Shown: positions 8,930 to 18,859, counted from the first letter of the stretch. The stretch: 64,000 bases of DNA from Nitratidesulfovibrio sp. SRB-5 (GCF_019931275.1 NZ_JAIOTY010000001.1:1398650-1462649), one strand, 5' to 3'. Notes: generated by a model not told the origin, from the letters alone. Program-made: numbers and translations.

Positions 8930-9435
8930 CCTTCGAGAAACAGGGCGAGAATCCCGGCAAGGGGGAAAAGGTTCCCCGGCGCACCGGCGCTGCCGCCGGG
9001 CCGGACGACTCCGGCGGCTCGCCTGCGGCGAGCGGCCGGGGCCGCCTCATGCGTTTGCCCGGCATCAACTGCCGCTTTCACGAGGGCGGTCACTGCGCCG
9101 TGGACGAGACCATGAACCCCGGCCTGAACGAGGACTGGCGCTGCGGCGAGGAGCAGCGCATCGTCCGGGCCTACGACCATTTCCTCGAACAGGCGGAAAC
9201 GTTCGACCTGTCGTCGGAGCAGGCCACGGCGCTGTGGGAGCGCCGCCTGGCCACCATACCCCCGCCCGGCGGGCTGTGCGCCGACTATACCCCGCCCGCG
9301 CGTTGCCCGTCCTGTACGGGCGGCGGGTGCGGCGACGATGCGGACTGGTTGGACTGCACCCACTTCCGCGAGGGGGTGTGCGTGCTGCTGCTGCCCCGTT
9401 GCGACGGCATCTGCGAGCGGTTCCAGGGGGCGTGA
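8926..9435 (+). CDS. Cysteine-rich protein of unknown function
   Basis: A 169-residue protein translationally coupled to the flavoprotein upstream by an ATGA overlap. The first ~40 residues are polar and low in complexity. The rest carries about ten cysteines in two clusters: INCRFHEGGHC with a later WRC, and LCADYTPPARCPSCTGGGCG followed by DCTHFREGVCVLLLPRCDGI. The spacing suggests metal or Fe-S binding. No family name could be assigned. Coupling to a cysteine-less rhodanese-type protein suggests a shared redox or sulfur-related task (inference). Confidence 0.7.
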   Translation: MTFEKQGENPGKGEKVPRRTGAAAGPDDSGGSPAASGRGRLMRLPGINCRFHEGGHCAVDETMNPGLNEDWRCGEEQRIVRAYDHFLEQAETFDLSSEQATALWERRLATIPPPGGLCADYTPPARCPSCTGGGCGDDADWLDCTHFREGVCVLLLPRCDGICERFQGA

Positions 9436-9493
9436 ACGGCCATGGCGCCCGGCGCCCCGTTCTCGCTGTTCCAGATACTTCAAGCCCTTACCG

Positions 9494-10459
9494 ATGGTGA
9501 CCATGCACAACGCTTCCGAACATCCCGTGCTCTACATTCCCCTGCTGCATCGTGAGCTGGCCCCCGCCTGTCTGCCCGAGGGCGTGGCGTTCCTGTCCGC
9601 CGGGTTGCCCGGCGCCCCCTCGGTGGGCGGTGGCGCGCCGCAGGACGCCGCCGCCGCTTCCGCCGCCGCCCCGTGGCGCTCGCCCCTGCTGCCCCTGTCC
9701 GAGGCTGAGGCGCGCGCCTGTCTGGCCGAACTGCTGGACTTCGGCATGAACGTGGGGTCCGGCCCGCATGGCGACCTGGCCGCCATGGTGGCCGCACTGG
9801 AAAGCGCGCAGGACGAGGCCCCGTTCTCCCTGGGTCGCTCCGAACTGGCCGCGCTGGAGAATTTCTCCTCCGGTGGGACTGGCGGGACTGGCGGGACTGA
9901 CGGGACTGGCGACGGGGCCGCTTCCGAGGATGCGGCCCAGGCGGACCGCAACCGGCGCATGGCCGCGCAGAAGACCCTGATCCTGGCCTGGCATCTGGAA
10001 GAGCGCGTGCGCGAACTGGACGCCCTGAAGGAAAAGTTTTCGCGCAGCCGCGAAAGCCTGGCCGACATCCTGGGTGTGGAAACGGACGAGGAGCTGCGCG
10101 AGATGCCCGCCCTCGACCCGTATTCGGCCATGCTGCCCGGAAGTGGCGCCGACATCATCGGCCCCTCGTGGCGGGTCATCGTGGAGAACATGGGGCCCTT
10201 CCTGCCCGACGGCGCGGTGCTGTTCACCTGCGATGCCGAGATTTCCGCCACCCTGCGCGACGGCGGCGCCGCCTTTGCCCCCGTCACCGCCGAGCAGGCC
10301 GCCAGCCTGTGCCCCGCCTGGGGCGACAAGGTGGCCAAACTGGTGGTGCACGCCCGCCTGCCCCTGTGGCAGGTGGCGGGACGCCCCGGACCCGACGCCG
10401 CGCGCCCCTGGCTGGACCGCGTGTTCGACGTGGTCTGTTGCGGCAAGTGTGCAAGATGA
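9494..10459 (+). CDS. Conserved-looking hypothetical protein
   Basis: A 321-residue soluble protein without recognisable domains. The N-terminal third is Ala/Pro-rich (HRELAPACLP, LSEAEARACLAELLDFG). A central GGTGGTGGTDGTG stretch comes from 9-bp repeats. A predicted coiled coil follows at about residues 165-200 (LILAWHLEERVRELDALKEK), then a compact C-terminal part (SWRVIVENMGPFLPDGAVLF) ending in VVCCGKCAR. Start choice is uncertain: ATG 9494 or 9503, neither with a strong ribosome site. It begins 58 bases after the Cys-rich gene and may belong to the same operon. Confidence 0.65.
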   Translation: MVTMHNASEHPVLYIPLLHRELAPACLPEGVAFLSAGLPGAPSVGGGAPQDAAAASAAAPWRSPLLPLSEAEARACLAELLDFGMNVGSGPHGDLAAMVAALESAQDEAPFSLGRSELAALENFSSGGTGGTGGTDGTGDGAASEDAAQADRNRRMAAQKTLILAWHLEERVRELDALKEKFSRSRESLADILGVETDEELREMPALDPYSAMLPGSGADIIGPSWRVIVENMGPFLPDGAVLFTCDAEISATLRDGGAAFAPVTAEQAASLCPAWGDKVAKLVVHARLPLWQVAGRPGPDAARPWLDRVFDVVCCGKCAR

Positions 10460-10485
10460 TTTTTGAGAAAATGTGAAGAGTAATC

Positions 10486-10575
10486 GGGGGAAGGGACCTT
10501 TTGCCCCAGCCGTTAGGTGAGCTTGCGAACCTTACGGATGGGGACCGCAACGCGTAAAAAGGTCTCCTTCCCCCG
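10486..10575 (-). repeat. Dispersed hairpin repeat, copy C
   Basis: An outer inverted repeat pairs GGGGGAAGG-GACCTTTT (10486-10503) with its complement at 10556-10575, with one bulge. Inside it, 10504-10553 read on the minus strand gives a ~50-base core (CCATCCGTAAGG, GCAAGCTCACC, AACGGCTGGGG) that is shared with copies near 17.76 kb and 31.3 kb. The core can itself fold, CCCCATCCGT pairing with ACGGCTGGGG. The element fills most of the gap between the 9494-10459 gene and the HAD gene. Confidence 0.75.
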
Positions 10576-10732
10576 TACCCCCATCCCCCAAAACTTTCAT
10601 TTGGGAATACATCGTAGCGGCACCTTGGGAGACTGACCAAGGGTCTGTGCTTGTCGCCGTTTCACCATAGTACCTCAGGGCGGCGGCATCGGGGCATGAT
10701 GTCGTGACGCCAGCCTTACCTTCGGAGTCATC

Positions 10733-11512
10733 GTGTATCCAACGGTTCATCGTCTTCAGCAGCTGTTCCCCAAGGGTCTCAAGGGCATCATCTTCGATTG
10801 CGACGGCGTGCTGTTCGACTCGCGCGCGTCCAACATCCAGTACTACAACCTCATCCTTGATGCGCTGGGCCAGCCGCCCATGTCGCGACAGGACGAGGAC
10901 TACACCCACATGGCCTCGGTGGGGCAGTCGCTGGCGCGCATCGTGCCGCCCGCGCTCATGCCCGGGCTGCCGGAGGCGCGCAAGCGCATCGTCTACCGGC
11001 GCGACATCCTGCCCCTGCTGGAGCCGGAGCCGGGCCTGCTGGAACTGTTGCGCTGGCTGCGCGATGCGGGCTTTCGCCGGGGCATCTGCACTAACCGCAC
11101 CACCACCATGGAATACGTGCTCGACCACTTCGGCATGACCGAGCTGTTCTTTCCGGTCATGACGGCGTCGCGCGTGCGGGCCAAACCCCACCCGGAAGGC
11201 ATCTGCGCCACCCTGGACGCCTGGGGCCTTGCCCGCGACGAGGTGGCCTTCATGGGCGACACCATCGCCGACGAGGAAACCGCCCGCATGGCCGGGGTGT
11301 GCTTTTGGGCCTACCGCAGCCCGTCACTTTCCGCGCGGCTGCACCTGGACGACTTCTGGGCGCTGCGCCGGGTACTGGCGGAATACGTCAGGCACGAGCA
11401 GGACGAGCGGCAGTACGGGCGGCAGGACGAACGGCAGTACGGGCGGCAGGACGGGAGGCAGGGCGCGGGCAAGACGCTGCAAGGCGCCGCGTCCGGTTGT
11501 TTCCACCGCTAG
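10733..11512 (+). CDS. HAD-superfamily phosphatase, phosphoglycolate-phosphatase-like
   Basis: A 259-residue HAD hydrolase. Motif I is IFDCDGVLFDS (residues 20-30) with nucleophile Asp22 and Asp24, motif II is ICTNRT, the motif III lysine lies in RAKPHPEGI, and motif IV is FMGDTIADEETA. A small helical cap lies between motifs I and II (subclass I), as in phosphoglycolate phosphatases; the substrate is unknown. The start is GTG 10733, preceded by CGGAGTC. The C-terminus holds DERQYGRQ twice and then DGRQ, from a 24-bp tandem repeat at about 11397-11460; this tail is outside the HAD fold. Confidence 0.85.
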   Translation: MYPTVHRLQQLFPKGLKGIIFDCDGVLFDSRASNIQYYNLILDALGQPPMSRQDEDYTHMASVGQSLARIVPPALMPGLPEARKRIVYRRDILPLLEPEPGLLELLRWLRDAGFRRGICTNRTTTMEYVLDHFGMTELFFPVMTASRVRAKPHPEGICATLDAWGLARDEVAFMGDTIADEETARMAGVCFWAYRSPSLSARLHLDDFWALRRVLAEYVRHEQDERQYGRQDERQYGRQDGRQGAGKTLQGAASGCFHR

Positions 11513-11754
11513 CGACCGGTTGGCGGCTGGCGCGTGCCCGGTACGCCACAGGCGGGCAACTCGGCGTCGTCAGGTGGGCATGGGGCGCGCATCTGGCGGG
11601 CAAACGGCGGGCATCGAGTGGGGGCATCCGGAAGGCAGGGCCGTGCGCCCGGTGCAGGAGTAACCACTTTTTGCTTGATTCTTGTGGCGGGTAAGTGGAA
11701 GTATCGGTGTTACGGTCGCCCCTCAATTCCGGGGTGCGCTTAACCGGAGGGTTC

Positions 11755-12057
11755 ATGTTCGTTTTCTCGAATCTCATTTTCGGCGTGGCGCGCGTGCTGG
11801 ATGCCGTGCTGAACCTGTATTTCTGGATCGTCATCGTTTCGGCGGTTCTCTCGTGGGTCAACCCGGATCCCTACAATCCCATCGTGCGCATTCTGCGCAA
11901 CCTGACGGAACCGGTGTTCTACCGGGTCCGCAAGTGGATTCCGTTCACCTACCTGGGGGGGCTGGACCTGTCCCCGGTGGTGGTGCTGCTGGCCATCCAG
12001 TTCATCAACGCCGTGCTTGTCCAGTCGTTGTACCAGTTCGCCGTCACCATGCGATAG
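11755..12057 (+). CDS. YggT family membrane protein
   Basis: A 100-residue inner-membrane protein with two hydrophobic segments (about 3-30 and 65-95) and the family's WVNPDPYNPIVRILRNLTEP stretch between them. YggT proteins are linked to osmotic stress in E. coli and to cell division or chloroplast nucleoid placement elsewhere. ATG 11755 follows GGAGG at spacing four. It is followed after nine bases by divIVA, an arrangement common in bacteria. Confidence 0.9.
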   Translation: MFVFSNLIFGVARVLDAVLNLYFWIVIVSAVLSWVNPDPYNPIVRILRNLTEPVFYRVRKWIPFTYLGGLDLSPVVVLLAIQFINAVLVQSLYQFAVTMR

Positions 12058-12066
12058 GGGCGTCAC

Positions 12067-12576
12067 ATGTCCGTGAGCCGCATAGATCTGCTGAACCACA
12101 GCTTCTCCAAGTCCCTGCGAGGCTACACCACCGAAGAGGTGGACAGGATGATGCAGGAGGCTGCGGATGCCATCGGTCGGCTGAGCGAGGAAAAGGCCGC
12201 GCTGGCCGGGCAGGTGGCGCGGCTTGAGGAACGCCTGGCAGAATTCAGGGAGCGGGAATCGACGTTGCGAGACACGTTGATGACCACCCAAAGGGTTACC
12301 GCCGACCTCAAGGCAAGTGCCCAGAGGGAGGCGCAGCTGATCATCGACGCTGCCCATTCCAAGGCGGAGAACCTCATCAATCAGGGGCAGCTCCGCCTTG
12401 CGCGCATTCAGGAGGACATCGCCGAGGCCCGCAAGGTCAAGGCGCAGTTCGAAATGAAGGTGCGCGCCGTGGTGCAGCAGCACCTGCGCATGCTGGACAT
12501 GGCCCGCGAGGACGACGAGGAACTGGAGGCCGCCGCGGCGCGCATTGCCGGGCGGCAGAAGGGTGGACCTGCCTGA
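12067..12576 (+). CDS. divIVA: DivIVA-domain protein
   Basis: A 169-residue protein with the N-terminal DivIVA lipid-binding domain (SRIDLLNHSFSKSLRGYTTE EVDRMM segment, residues 3-29) followed by a long coiled coil rich in Glu, Arg and Ala (about 35-150). DivIVA proteins sense negatively curved membrane and recruit division or polar growth partners. Here it sits between yggT and a DUF167 gene, the usual neighbourhood, and overlaps the start of the latter. Confidence 0.9.
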   Translation: MSVSRIDLLNHSFSKSLRGYTTEEVDRMMQEAADAIGRLSEEKAALAGQVARLEERLAEFRERESTLRDTLMTTQRVTADLKASAQREAQLIIDAAHSKAENLINQGQLRLARIQEDIAEARKVKAQFEMKVRAVVQQHLRMLDMAREDDEELEAAAARIAGRQKGGPA

Positions 12577-12883
12577 TTCCGCCCGCCCCGAATGGGCGGC
12601 CCCTGCCGGGGAAGGGCAATGGGCGGTGCTGGTGCGGGCGGTGCCCGGCGCGCGCAAGAGCGCCTGCGAGGGCACGGCTGACGGAAGGCTGAAGGTGCGC
12701 CTGGCCGCACCGGCGGTGGACAACAAGGCCAACAAGGCGCTGGAGGAATTCGTGGCCTCCGCGCTGGGAATGCGCCGCAACCGCGTGCGCCTGGTATCCG
12801 GCCACACGAGCCGGTTGAAGAAATTGATCGTCGAATCGGATGTGGAGCCCAGCTGGGGCCTGCTTGGCACATGTGGGAAATAG
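12563..12883 (+). CDS. DUF167 (YggU) family protein
   Basis: A 106-residue protein of the DUF167/YggU family, small alpha/beta proteins of unknown biochemistry. The signature VRAVPGARKSACEG, DGRLKVRLAAPAVDNKANKA and SGHTSRLKKLIVE is clear. The frame is open past the end of divIVA; GTG 12563 is used, and TTG 12545 is the alternative. Neither has a well-spaced ribosome site, and translation may be coupled to divIVA. Confidence 0.82.
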   Translation: MDLPDSARPEWAAPAGEGQWAVLVRAVPGARKSACEGTADGRLKVRLAAPAVDNKANKALEEFVASALGMRRNRVRLVSGHTSRLKKLIVESDVEPSWGLLGTCGK

Positions 12884-12912
12884 CAACCCTCAACGCCAGA
12901 GGAGAAAGTTCC

Positions 12913-13143
12913 ATGGAACCGAAAGACAACGCGCTCATCGAAAAGTACGCCGCCACGGACCCCGAACTGAAGGCGCTATGGGACGAGCATATTCTGTTCG
13001 AGAAACAGTTGGAGAAGATCGAAGCCAAGTCGTTCCTGACCCCCGCTGAAGAAAAGCAGGCCAAGGAACTGAAGAAACAGAAACTCGACGGAAAGACCCG
13101 GCTCCACGCCATACTGGACCGGTACCGCGCCTTGGAGGGCTAG
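12913..13143 (+). CDS. DUF465 (YdcH-like) small protein
   Basis: A 76-residue, charged, mostly helical protein matching the DUF465/YdcH pattern: LWDEHILFEKQLEKIEAK, then TPAEEKQAKELKKQKLDGKT and ILDRYR. The molecular function of the family is unknown. ATG 12913 is preceded by GAGGAGAAAG. The stop codon TAG ends two bases before the ilvB ATG, so the two are very likely co-transcribed. Confidence 0.87.
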   Translation: MEPKDNALIEKYAATDPELKALWDEHILFEKQLEKIEAKSFLTPAEEKQAKELKKQKLDGKTRLHAILDRYRALEG

Positions 13144-14832
13144 ATGGAACTGAACGGGGCCCGGATTCTGCTGGAATGCCTCAAACGGGAAGGCGTGGAC
13201 GTACTGTTCGGCTATCCCGGCGGGGCCGTCATAGACATTTATGACGAACTGCCCAGACACGATATCCGGCACATATTGGTCCGGCACGAACAGGCGGCGG
13301 TGCACGCCGCCGACGGCTTTGCCCGCGCGTCGGGCAAGGTGGGCGTCTGTCTGGTCACTTCCGGACCGGGCGCCACCAACACCGTGACCGGCATCGCCAC
13401 GGCCTATGCCGACTCCATTCCCATGGTCGTGCTGACGGGGCAGGTACCCACCCCCCTCATCGGCAACGACGCCTTCCAGGAAGTGGACATCGTCGGCATC
13501 ACCCGACCGTGCACCAAGCACAACTATCTGGTGAAGGACGTGCGCGACCTTGCCCGCGTGCTGCGGCAGGCCTTTTATCTGGCCCGCTCCGGCAGGCCGG
13601 GTCCCGTTCTTGTCGACTTGCCCAAGGACGTCATGCAGGCGAAGACGGAATTCGTCTGGCCCGAGGACGTCAAGCTGCGCAGCTACAATCCCACCTACCG
13701 GCCCAACCTGAACCAGCTGCGCCGCGCGGTGGAGGCGCTCATCGAGGCCAAGCGCCCGCTGTTCTTCGCGGGGGGCGGCGTGGTCATGTCCGACGCCAGC
13801 GAAGAGCTTGGCTGGCTGGCCCGCACCCTGAGCATTCCGGTTACCTCCACCCTGATGGGCCTTGGCGCCTTTCCGGGCGACGACCCGCTGTGGCTGGGCA
13901 TGATCGGCATGCACGGCACCTACGCGGGCAACAAGGCCGTGAACAACGCCGACTGCATCGTGGCCGTGGGCGCGCGCTTCGACGACCGGGTGACCGGGCG
14001 CCTTTCCGCGTTTGCCTCGGGTGCGCGCATCATCCATATCGACATCGACCCCACGTCCATCCGCAAGAACGTGCAGGTGGACATTCCCGTGGTGGGCGAC
14101 TGCCGCAAGGCCCTGGCGGGCATCCGCGAGATAGCCACCACCCGCCTTGCCGAAAAGGACTGGGCAACGGCGCACGAGCCGTGGCTGACCCAGGTTTCCG
14201 CCTGGCGCACAGAACAGCCCCTGACCTACGTGAAGAACGGTTCCATCAAGCCGCAGCAGGTGGTGGAAACCATCTTCTCCATCACCCGTGGGGACGCCAT
14301 CGTCACCACCGAGGTGGGCCAGAACCAGATGTGGACGGCCCAGTTCTTCACCTTCCGCAAGCCGCGCACGCTGCTTACATCCGGCGGGCTCGGCACCATG
14401 GGCTACGGCTTTCCGGCCGCCATCGGCGCGCAGTTCGCCTTTCCGGACAAGCTGGTCATCGACATGGCGGGCGACGGTTCCATCCAGATGAACATCCAGG
14501 AACTGGCCACCGCAGTCTGCAACAAGCTGCCCATCAAGATCGTCATCCTGAACAACGGCTACCTCGGCATGGTACGCCAGTGGCAGGAACTGTTCTACCA
14601 GCGCAACTACTGCTCCACCTGCATGGAGGCGCAGCCCGACTTCGTGAAGCTGGCCGAGGCCTACGGGGCCGAGGGCTACCGCATCACCGAGGCGGGCGAG
14701 CTGGAATCCACGCTGCGCGCGGCCTTCGCCTCGCCCCATACCGCCGTCATCGACGTGCGGGTGGAACGCGAGGAGAACGTGTACCCCATGGTGCCCGCAG
14801 GCGCGGCCCTGGACGAAATGCTGCTGGTCTAG
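13144..14832 (+). CDS. ilvB: Acetolactate synthase, large (catalytic) subunit
   Basis: ThDP-dependent enzyme condensing two pyruvates, or pyruvate and 2-ketobutyrate, in the first common step of valine, leucine and isoleucine synthesis. The 562-residue protein has the N-terminal ThDP pyrimidine domain with [15 protein letters not shown] and the catalytic Glu in [16 protein letters not shown], a central FAD domain ([12 protein letters not shown]), and the C-terminal ThDP diphosphate motif [16 protein letters not shown] ending in [14 protein letters not shown]. Length is normal. It follows DUF465 directly and precedes ilvN by 12 bases. Confidence 0.97.
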   Translation: MELNGARILLECLKREGVDVLFGYPGGAVIDIYDELPRHDIRHILVRHEQAAVHAADGFARASGKVGVCLVTSGPGATNTVTGIATAYADSIPMVVLTGQVPTPLIGNDAFQEVDIVGITRPCTKHNYLVKDVRDLARVLRQAFYLARSGRPGPVLVDLPKDVMQAKTEFVWPEDVKLRSYNPTYRPNLNQLRRAVEALIEAKRPLFFAGGGVVMSDASEELGWLARTLSIPVTSTLMGLGAFPGDDPLWLGMIGMHGTYAGNKAVNNADCIVAVGARFDDRVTGRLSAFASGARIIHIDIDPTSIRKNVQVDIPVVGDCRKALAGIREIATTRLAEKDWATAHEPWLTQVSAWRTEQPLTYVKNGSIKPQQVVETIFSITRGDAIVTTEVGQNQMWTAQFFTFRKPRTLLTSGGLGTMGYGFPAAIGAQFAFPDKLVIDMAGDGSIQMNIQELATAVCNKLPIKIVILNNGYLGMVRQWQELFYQRNYCSTCMEAQPDFVKLAEAYGAEGYRITEAGELESTLRAAFASPHTAVIDVRVEREENVYPMVPAGAALDEMLLV

Positions 14833-14844
14833 GGAGGGCAGCCC

Positions 14845-15336
14845 ATGCGACATGTGCTTTCCGTTCTCGTGGAGAACGAACCGGGCGTGCTGTCCCGGGT
14901 GGCGGGGCTGTTCAGCGGACGCGGCTTCAACATCGAATCGCTGAACGTGGCCCCCACGCTGGAAGAGGGCGTTTCGCTCATGACCATTACCACCAGCGGC
15001 GAGGAACAGATCATCGAGCAGATCGTCAAGCAGTTGCGCAAGCTGGTGACGGTAATCAAGGTGGTGGATTTCATCGACGTTTCCGCCGTGGAGCGCGAGA
15101 TGGTGATGGTCAAGGTGCAGGCCGACGACGCCCGGCGGGCCGAGGTGCTGCGCATTGCCGACATCTTTCGCTGCAAGGTGGTGGACGTGAGCCTGAACGA
15201 CCTGACCCTGGAAGCCACCGGCGACCACGGCAAGATCCAGGCCATCCTGAGCCTGCTGGCGCGTTTCGGCATCAAGGAAATCGCCCGCACCGGCACCGTG
15301 GCCATGCGGCGGTCCATGCAGCCCGAAAACGCGTAG
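14845..15336 (+). CDS. ilvN: Acetolactate synthase, small (regulatory) subunit
   Basis: Regulatory subunit that binds the catalytic subunit and mediates valine feedback inhibition. The 163-residue protein has an N-terminal ACT domain (VLVENEPGVLSRVAGLFSGR, residues 6-25, then FNIESLNVAPT) and the usual C-terminal half (REMVMVKVQADDARRAEVLR, ATGDHGKIQAILSLL). ATG 14845 follows AGGGAGGGC. It is separated from ilvC by a 335-base gap, so ilvC may have its own promoter or leader. Confidence 0.96.
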   Translation: MRHVLSVLVENEPGVLSRVAGLFSGRGFNIESLNVAPTLEEGVSLMTITTSGEEQIIEQIVKQLRKLVTVIKVVDFIDVSAVEREMVMVKVQADDARRAEVLRIADIFRCKVVDVSLNDLTLEATGDHGKIQAILSLLARFGIKEIARTGTVAMRRSMQPENA

Positions 15337-16664
<1,328 letters not shown>

Positions 16665-16695
16665 CCGCCAGTCTCATTGCCTTGCCTGTCAGACA

Positions 16696-16725
16696 GGGGC
16701 CGTTCCGAAAGGGGCGGCCCCTTTT
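16696..16725 (+). terminator. Terminator of ilvC
   Basis: Perfect seven-base stem GGGGCCG / CGGCCCC around a 12-base loop, followed by TTTT, 31 bases after the ilvC stop. Confidence 0.85.
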
Positions 16726-17075
16726 GCGTGCGCAACGGTGCGTGGGGCAGGGAGATGAGCAGGGAGCAGGATGGGCGGGCGCGGAGGTACGTGGGCGAGG
16801 ATGCGGGGAAGGAAGCGTGCCGCCGGGCAGTGGGAGGATGGAAGCCAACCCGTGTGCCCGGGGCGTTGCGCGGGGGTGGGCTGCGCACGGGGCAGAAGCG
16901 CGCGGAATGCGCGGCACCCCGCATGCGTCACCGTGCGTGCGAAGACGCGAAAAAATGCGAGCAGGCGTTGCCCCGGCGGCAATCCGGTAGTATGCTACCA
17001 GTAACGTCGTTTCTCCTCCCGGCGGGCGCACCCGCCGGGAACACGGCGATACCTGAAACCACAGGAGAGACACTC
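16726..17075. other. Upstream region of the FMN reductase
   Basis: No gene is supported here; one frame stays open into the FMN reductase but has no similarity and no ribosome site. It contains the near-palindrome listed separately and a GC hairpin at about 17016-17038 (CCCGGCGGG / CCCGCCGGG). Confidence 0.5.
16986..16999. promoter_or_regulatory. Near-palindrome, possible operator
   Basis: GGTAGTATGCTACC has five-base arms (GGTAG / CTACC) about 80 bases upstream of the FMN reductase start, in the expected promoter zone. Quinone and FMN reductases are often controlled by small redox regulators binding such sites; no regulator gene is adjacent. Confidence 0.3.
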
Positions 17076-17642
17076 ATGAGTACCATATTCACCGTCGCCG
17101 TCATCGTGGGCAGCCTGCGCAAGGAATCGCTGAACCGCAAGATGGCCAGGGCCCTGGTGGAACTGGGCCCGGCCGCGTTGCGTTTCGAATTCGTGGAAGT
17201 GGGCGGTCTGCCGTTGTACAATCAGGACCTGGACGACGAAGGCACCCCGCCCGCCGCGTGGACCGATTTCCGCAAGTCCATCAAGGGCGTGGACGCAGTG
17301 CTGTTCCTGACCCCGGAATACAACCGCTCCATGCCCGCCACCATCAAGAACGCGCTGGACGTGGGATCGCGCCCGTACGGCAGCAGCGTGTGGAACGGCA
17401 AGCCCGCGGCCATCGTCAGCGTGTCGCCGGGCAACATCGGCGGCTTCGGGGCCAACCATCACCTGCGCCAGTCGCTGGTGTTCCTGAACATGCCCCCGTT
17501 GCAGCAGCCGGAAGCGTACATCGGCGTTGCGGACAAGCTGTTCGGGCCCGATGGCGCCCTGACCGACGCCTCCATGCGCGAGTTCGGCGCCAAGTTCATG
17601 AACGCCTTTGCGGGGTGGATTGCCACCAACGTGAAGCGCTAG
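17076..17642 (+). CDS. NAD(P)H-dependent FMN reductase
   Basis: A 188-residue flavodoxin-like reductase of the chromate/quinone/azo reductase type (YieF/ChrR group). The FMN phosphate loop VGSLRKESLNRKMA is at residues 9-22, the LTPEYNRSMPATIKNALD signature follows at about 75-92, and SPGNIGGFGA near 120 completes the flavin site. ATG 17076 follows CAGGAGAGACACTC. It is monocistronic, with a hairpin after the stop. Confidence 0.92.
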   Translation: MSTIFTVAVIVGSLRKESLNRKMARALVELGPAALRFEFVEVGGLPLYNQDLDDEGTPPAAWTDFRKSIKGVDAVLFLTPEYNRSMPATIKNALDVGSRPYGSSVWNGKPAAIVSVSPGNIGGFGANHHLRQSLVFLNMPPLQQPEAYIGVADKLFGPDGALTDASMREFGAKFMNAFAGWIATNVKR

Positions 17643-17677
17643 CGGGTCGAATAGTCCGTTCACCCGAAGGCATCAGA

Positions 17678-17706
17678 CCCGAAGGGCGCGCAGCGTGCCC
17701 TTCGGG
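17678..17706. terminator. Hairpin after the FMN reductase, first part of repeat copy A
   Basis: Perfect ten-base stem CCCGAAGGGC / GCCCTTCGGG around GCGCAGCGT, 36 bases after the stop. No T-run follows. A decayed version of the same hairpin opens copy B near 31.16 kb, so it is part of the repeat as well as a possible terminator. Confidence 0.6.
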
Positions 17707-17870
17707 CGAGCTACGCGGTCAAACTTCGCCAGCCACATCGGTCGAATACGGGAAGAGTGCGCTGCGGTCCTCATCCGCAAGGCTCGAAACTCGCCCAACG
17801 GCGGAGGCATGCTCCCTCGTGGCTGGCTTGTTTTCCTCGCCAACGAGCGCAAATCCTGCTTCGGCTCTCA
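17678..17870 (+). repeat. Dispersed hairpin repeat, copy A
   Basis: Shares four blocks in the same order with copy B: the CCCGAAGGGC hairpin, GCGGTCAAACTTCG, GTCGAATACG with a following AAGAGT, and the core at 17759-17809 (CATCCGCAAGG, CTCGAAACTCGCCCAACGG, GAGGCAT). A tail GGCTTGTTTTCCTCGCCAA is also shared. The core folds, with CCTCATCCG pairing to CGGCGGAGG. Confidence 0.78.
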
Positions 17871-18099
17871 TGGTGTGATCCATTCGGGGTAAGCGAATGA
17901 TCTGCATGAATCCCTGCGCGACAGCGTGACCCGAGGCAACGACGGCCCGTGTCCCTCCTGAAGGGGCGCGGGCCGTCTGAATTCGCGGGGGTGGCAATCG
18001 GCAGGGGGAAAGCCGGATCTGGTCGCCGGGGCAACGGGGATGGCGGCAGGCGTCAGGGGAAGGCGGGTGGGGCACGGACGCGCCCGCGCCACGTTTCGC

Positions 18100-18315
18100 T
18101 CAGGCCCCTTCGGCCACCAGCCGGGCGTACAGGTCTTCGTGCTCCGGGTACTTCAGCCCCGCACCGGTCACGATGACGCTGGGGCGCAACTGGTCGGAGC
18201 GGGCATCGGTGATGGGCACGATCTCCCAGCGTCCGTCCTCGCGGCCGACGACCAGTTCCTGCTGCTGCCGGTGGGCAAGCTTGATGGCGAGGATGACGGT
18301 TTCCTTGAAGGTCAT
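18100..18315 (-). CDS. Small hypothetical protein
   Basis: A 71-residue soluble protein (KETVILAIKLAHRQQQELVV, then IVPITDARSDQLRPSVIV and KYPEHEDLYARLVAEGA). ATG at 18313-18315 has GGAG at a spacing of five, which supports a real gene. No family was recognised. It lies downstream of the selenoprotein on the same strand but a strong terminator separates the two. Confidence 0.65.
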   Translation of the reverse strand: MTFKETVILAIKLAHRQQQELVVGREDGRWEIVPITDARSDQLRPSVIVTGAGLKYPEHEDLYARLVAEGA

Positions 18316-18482
18316 GATGGCTCCGTGGGCGTTCCTGCGTGCGTGATGCGCGAAGATGCCCGCGCACCCGGCACCGCGTCAAGTGCGGCGGGTGCCGAAA
18401 GCACGGGAGTGTGGTGTGCCCGCCGCGCTGCGCCGTACTGCCGTCGTGTTGTGCGCGCGGCGGTTGTTCCCGTCGGCAAATG

Positions 18483-18507
18483 AAAAACGGCCCTCCGAAG
18501 AGGGCCG
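18483..18507 (-). terminator. Terminator of the selenoprotein gene
   Basis: On the minus strand, CGGCCCTC / GAGGGCCG around the stable tetraloop TTCG is followed by TTTTTC, about 31 bases after the selenoprotein stop. Confidence 0.88.
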
Positions 18508-18538
18508 CTGCGTGTGCGTATGATGCGGATTGCGGGGA

Positions 18539-18859
18539 TTACGAGCCGCAGCTGCCAGCGCTGCCGCAACCGCCGCAGCTGCTGCCGCCGCCAAGCGGCT
18601 TGCCGGATTCCACCGAGAATCCCATGTAGCTGATGTCGATGCGGATGGATTCCGCCATGGTCAGAAGTTCGGCGTTCACGCAGAAGGTGTAGCCGCCTTC
18701 CTCGAAGACTTTGTCGGTATCGTTAGGCTCATCCAGAGCCAGGGCCAGCCGGGGACCGCTTCAGCCGCCGGGGGCAAGGTAGACCCGGATGGGGTTCTTC
18801 TGCTTGTCCGCAAAGTAGGCATCAAGCTCTTTGCGGGCGTTTTCGGTGATTTCGAACAT
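18539..18859 (-). CDS. HesB/IscA-like selenoprotein (Sec at residue 33, in-frame UGA)
   Basis: A 106-residue A-type carrier-like protein if the in-frame TGA at 18761-18763 is read as selenocysteine. The product begins MFEITENARKELDAYF, reaches PGGUSGP at residues 30-36, continues with EEGGYTFCVN (Cys60) and GFSVESGKPL, and ends in a Cys-Gly tail with Cys95, Cys98 and Cys104. Sec stands where IscA/HesB proteins have their first conserved Cys, and HesB-like selenoproteins are a known family in sulfate reducers. ATG 18857-18859 is preceded by GGAGG. Twenty nucleotides after the UGA a stem GGCUC / GAGCC with loop UGGAU could serve as the bacterial SECIS. Similarity continues without a frame change on both sides of the UGA, so a nonsense mutation is unlikely. 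Confidence 0.9.
18726..18740 (-). promoter_or_regulatory. Candidate SECIS stem-loop
   Basis: Perfect five-base stem GGCUC / GAGCC with a UGGAU loop on the mRNA, beginning 20 nucleotides after the UGA Sec codon. That is inside the distance used by bacterial SECIS elements, and the loop contains the GG expected for SelB contact. The stem is short, so the call is moderate. Confidence 0.5.

Larger units (their letters stand above)
17643..18099. other. Intergenic region carrying repeat copy A
   Basis: About 460 bases. The left half is dispersed repeat copy A with its leading hairpin; the right half (17900-18099) shows no gene, repeat or promoter that could be supported. Confidence 0.6.

Noticed and set aside
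16677-17075. Longer FMN reductase with a 133-residue N-terminal extension
   Set aside because: The extension is Arg-rich low-complexity sequence without a ribosome site; ATG 17076 has one and begins the flavodoxin fold.
18761-18763. Nonsense mutation or frameshift making the HesB-like gene a pseudogene
   Set aside because: Protein similarity continues in the same frame after the TGA, the TGA is exactly at the conserved Cys position, and a stem-loop follows; selenocysteine explains all of this.
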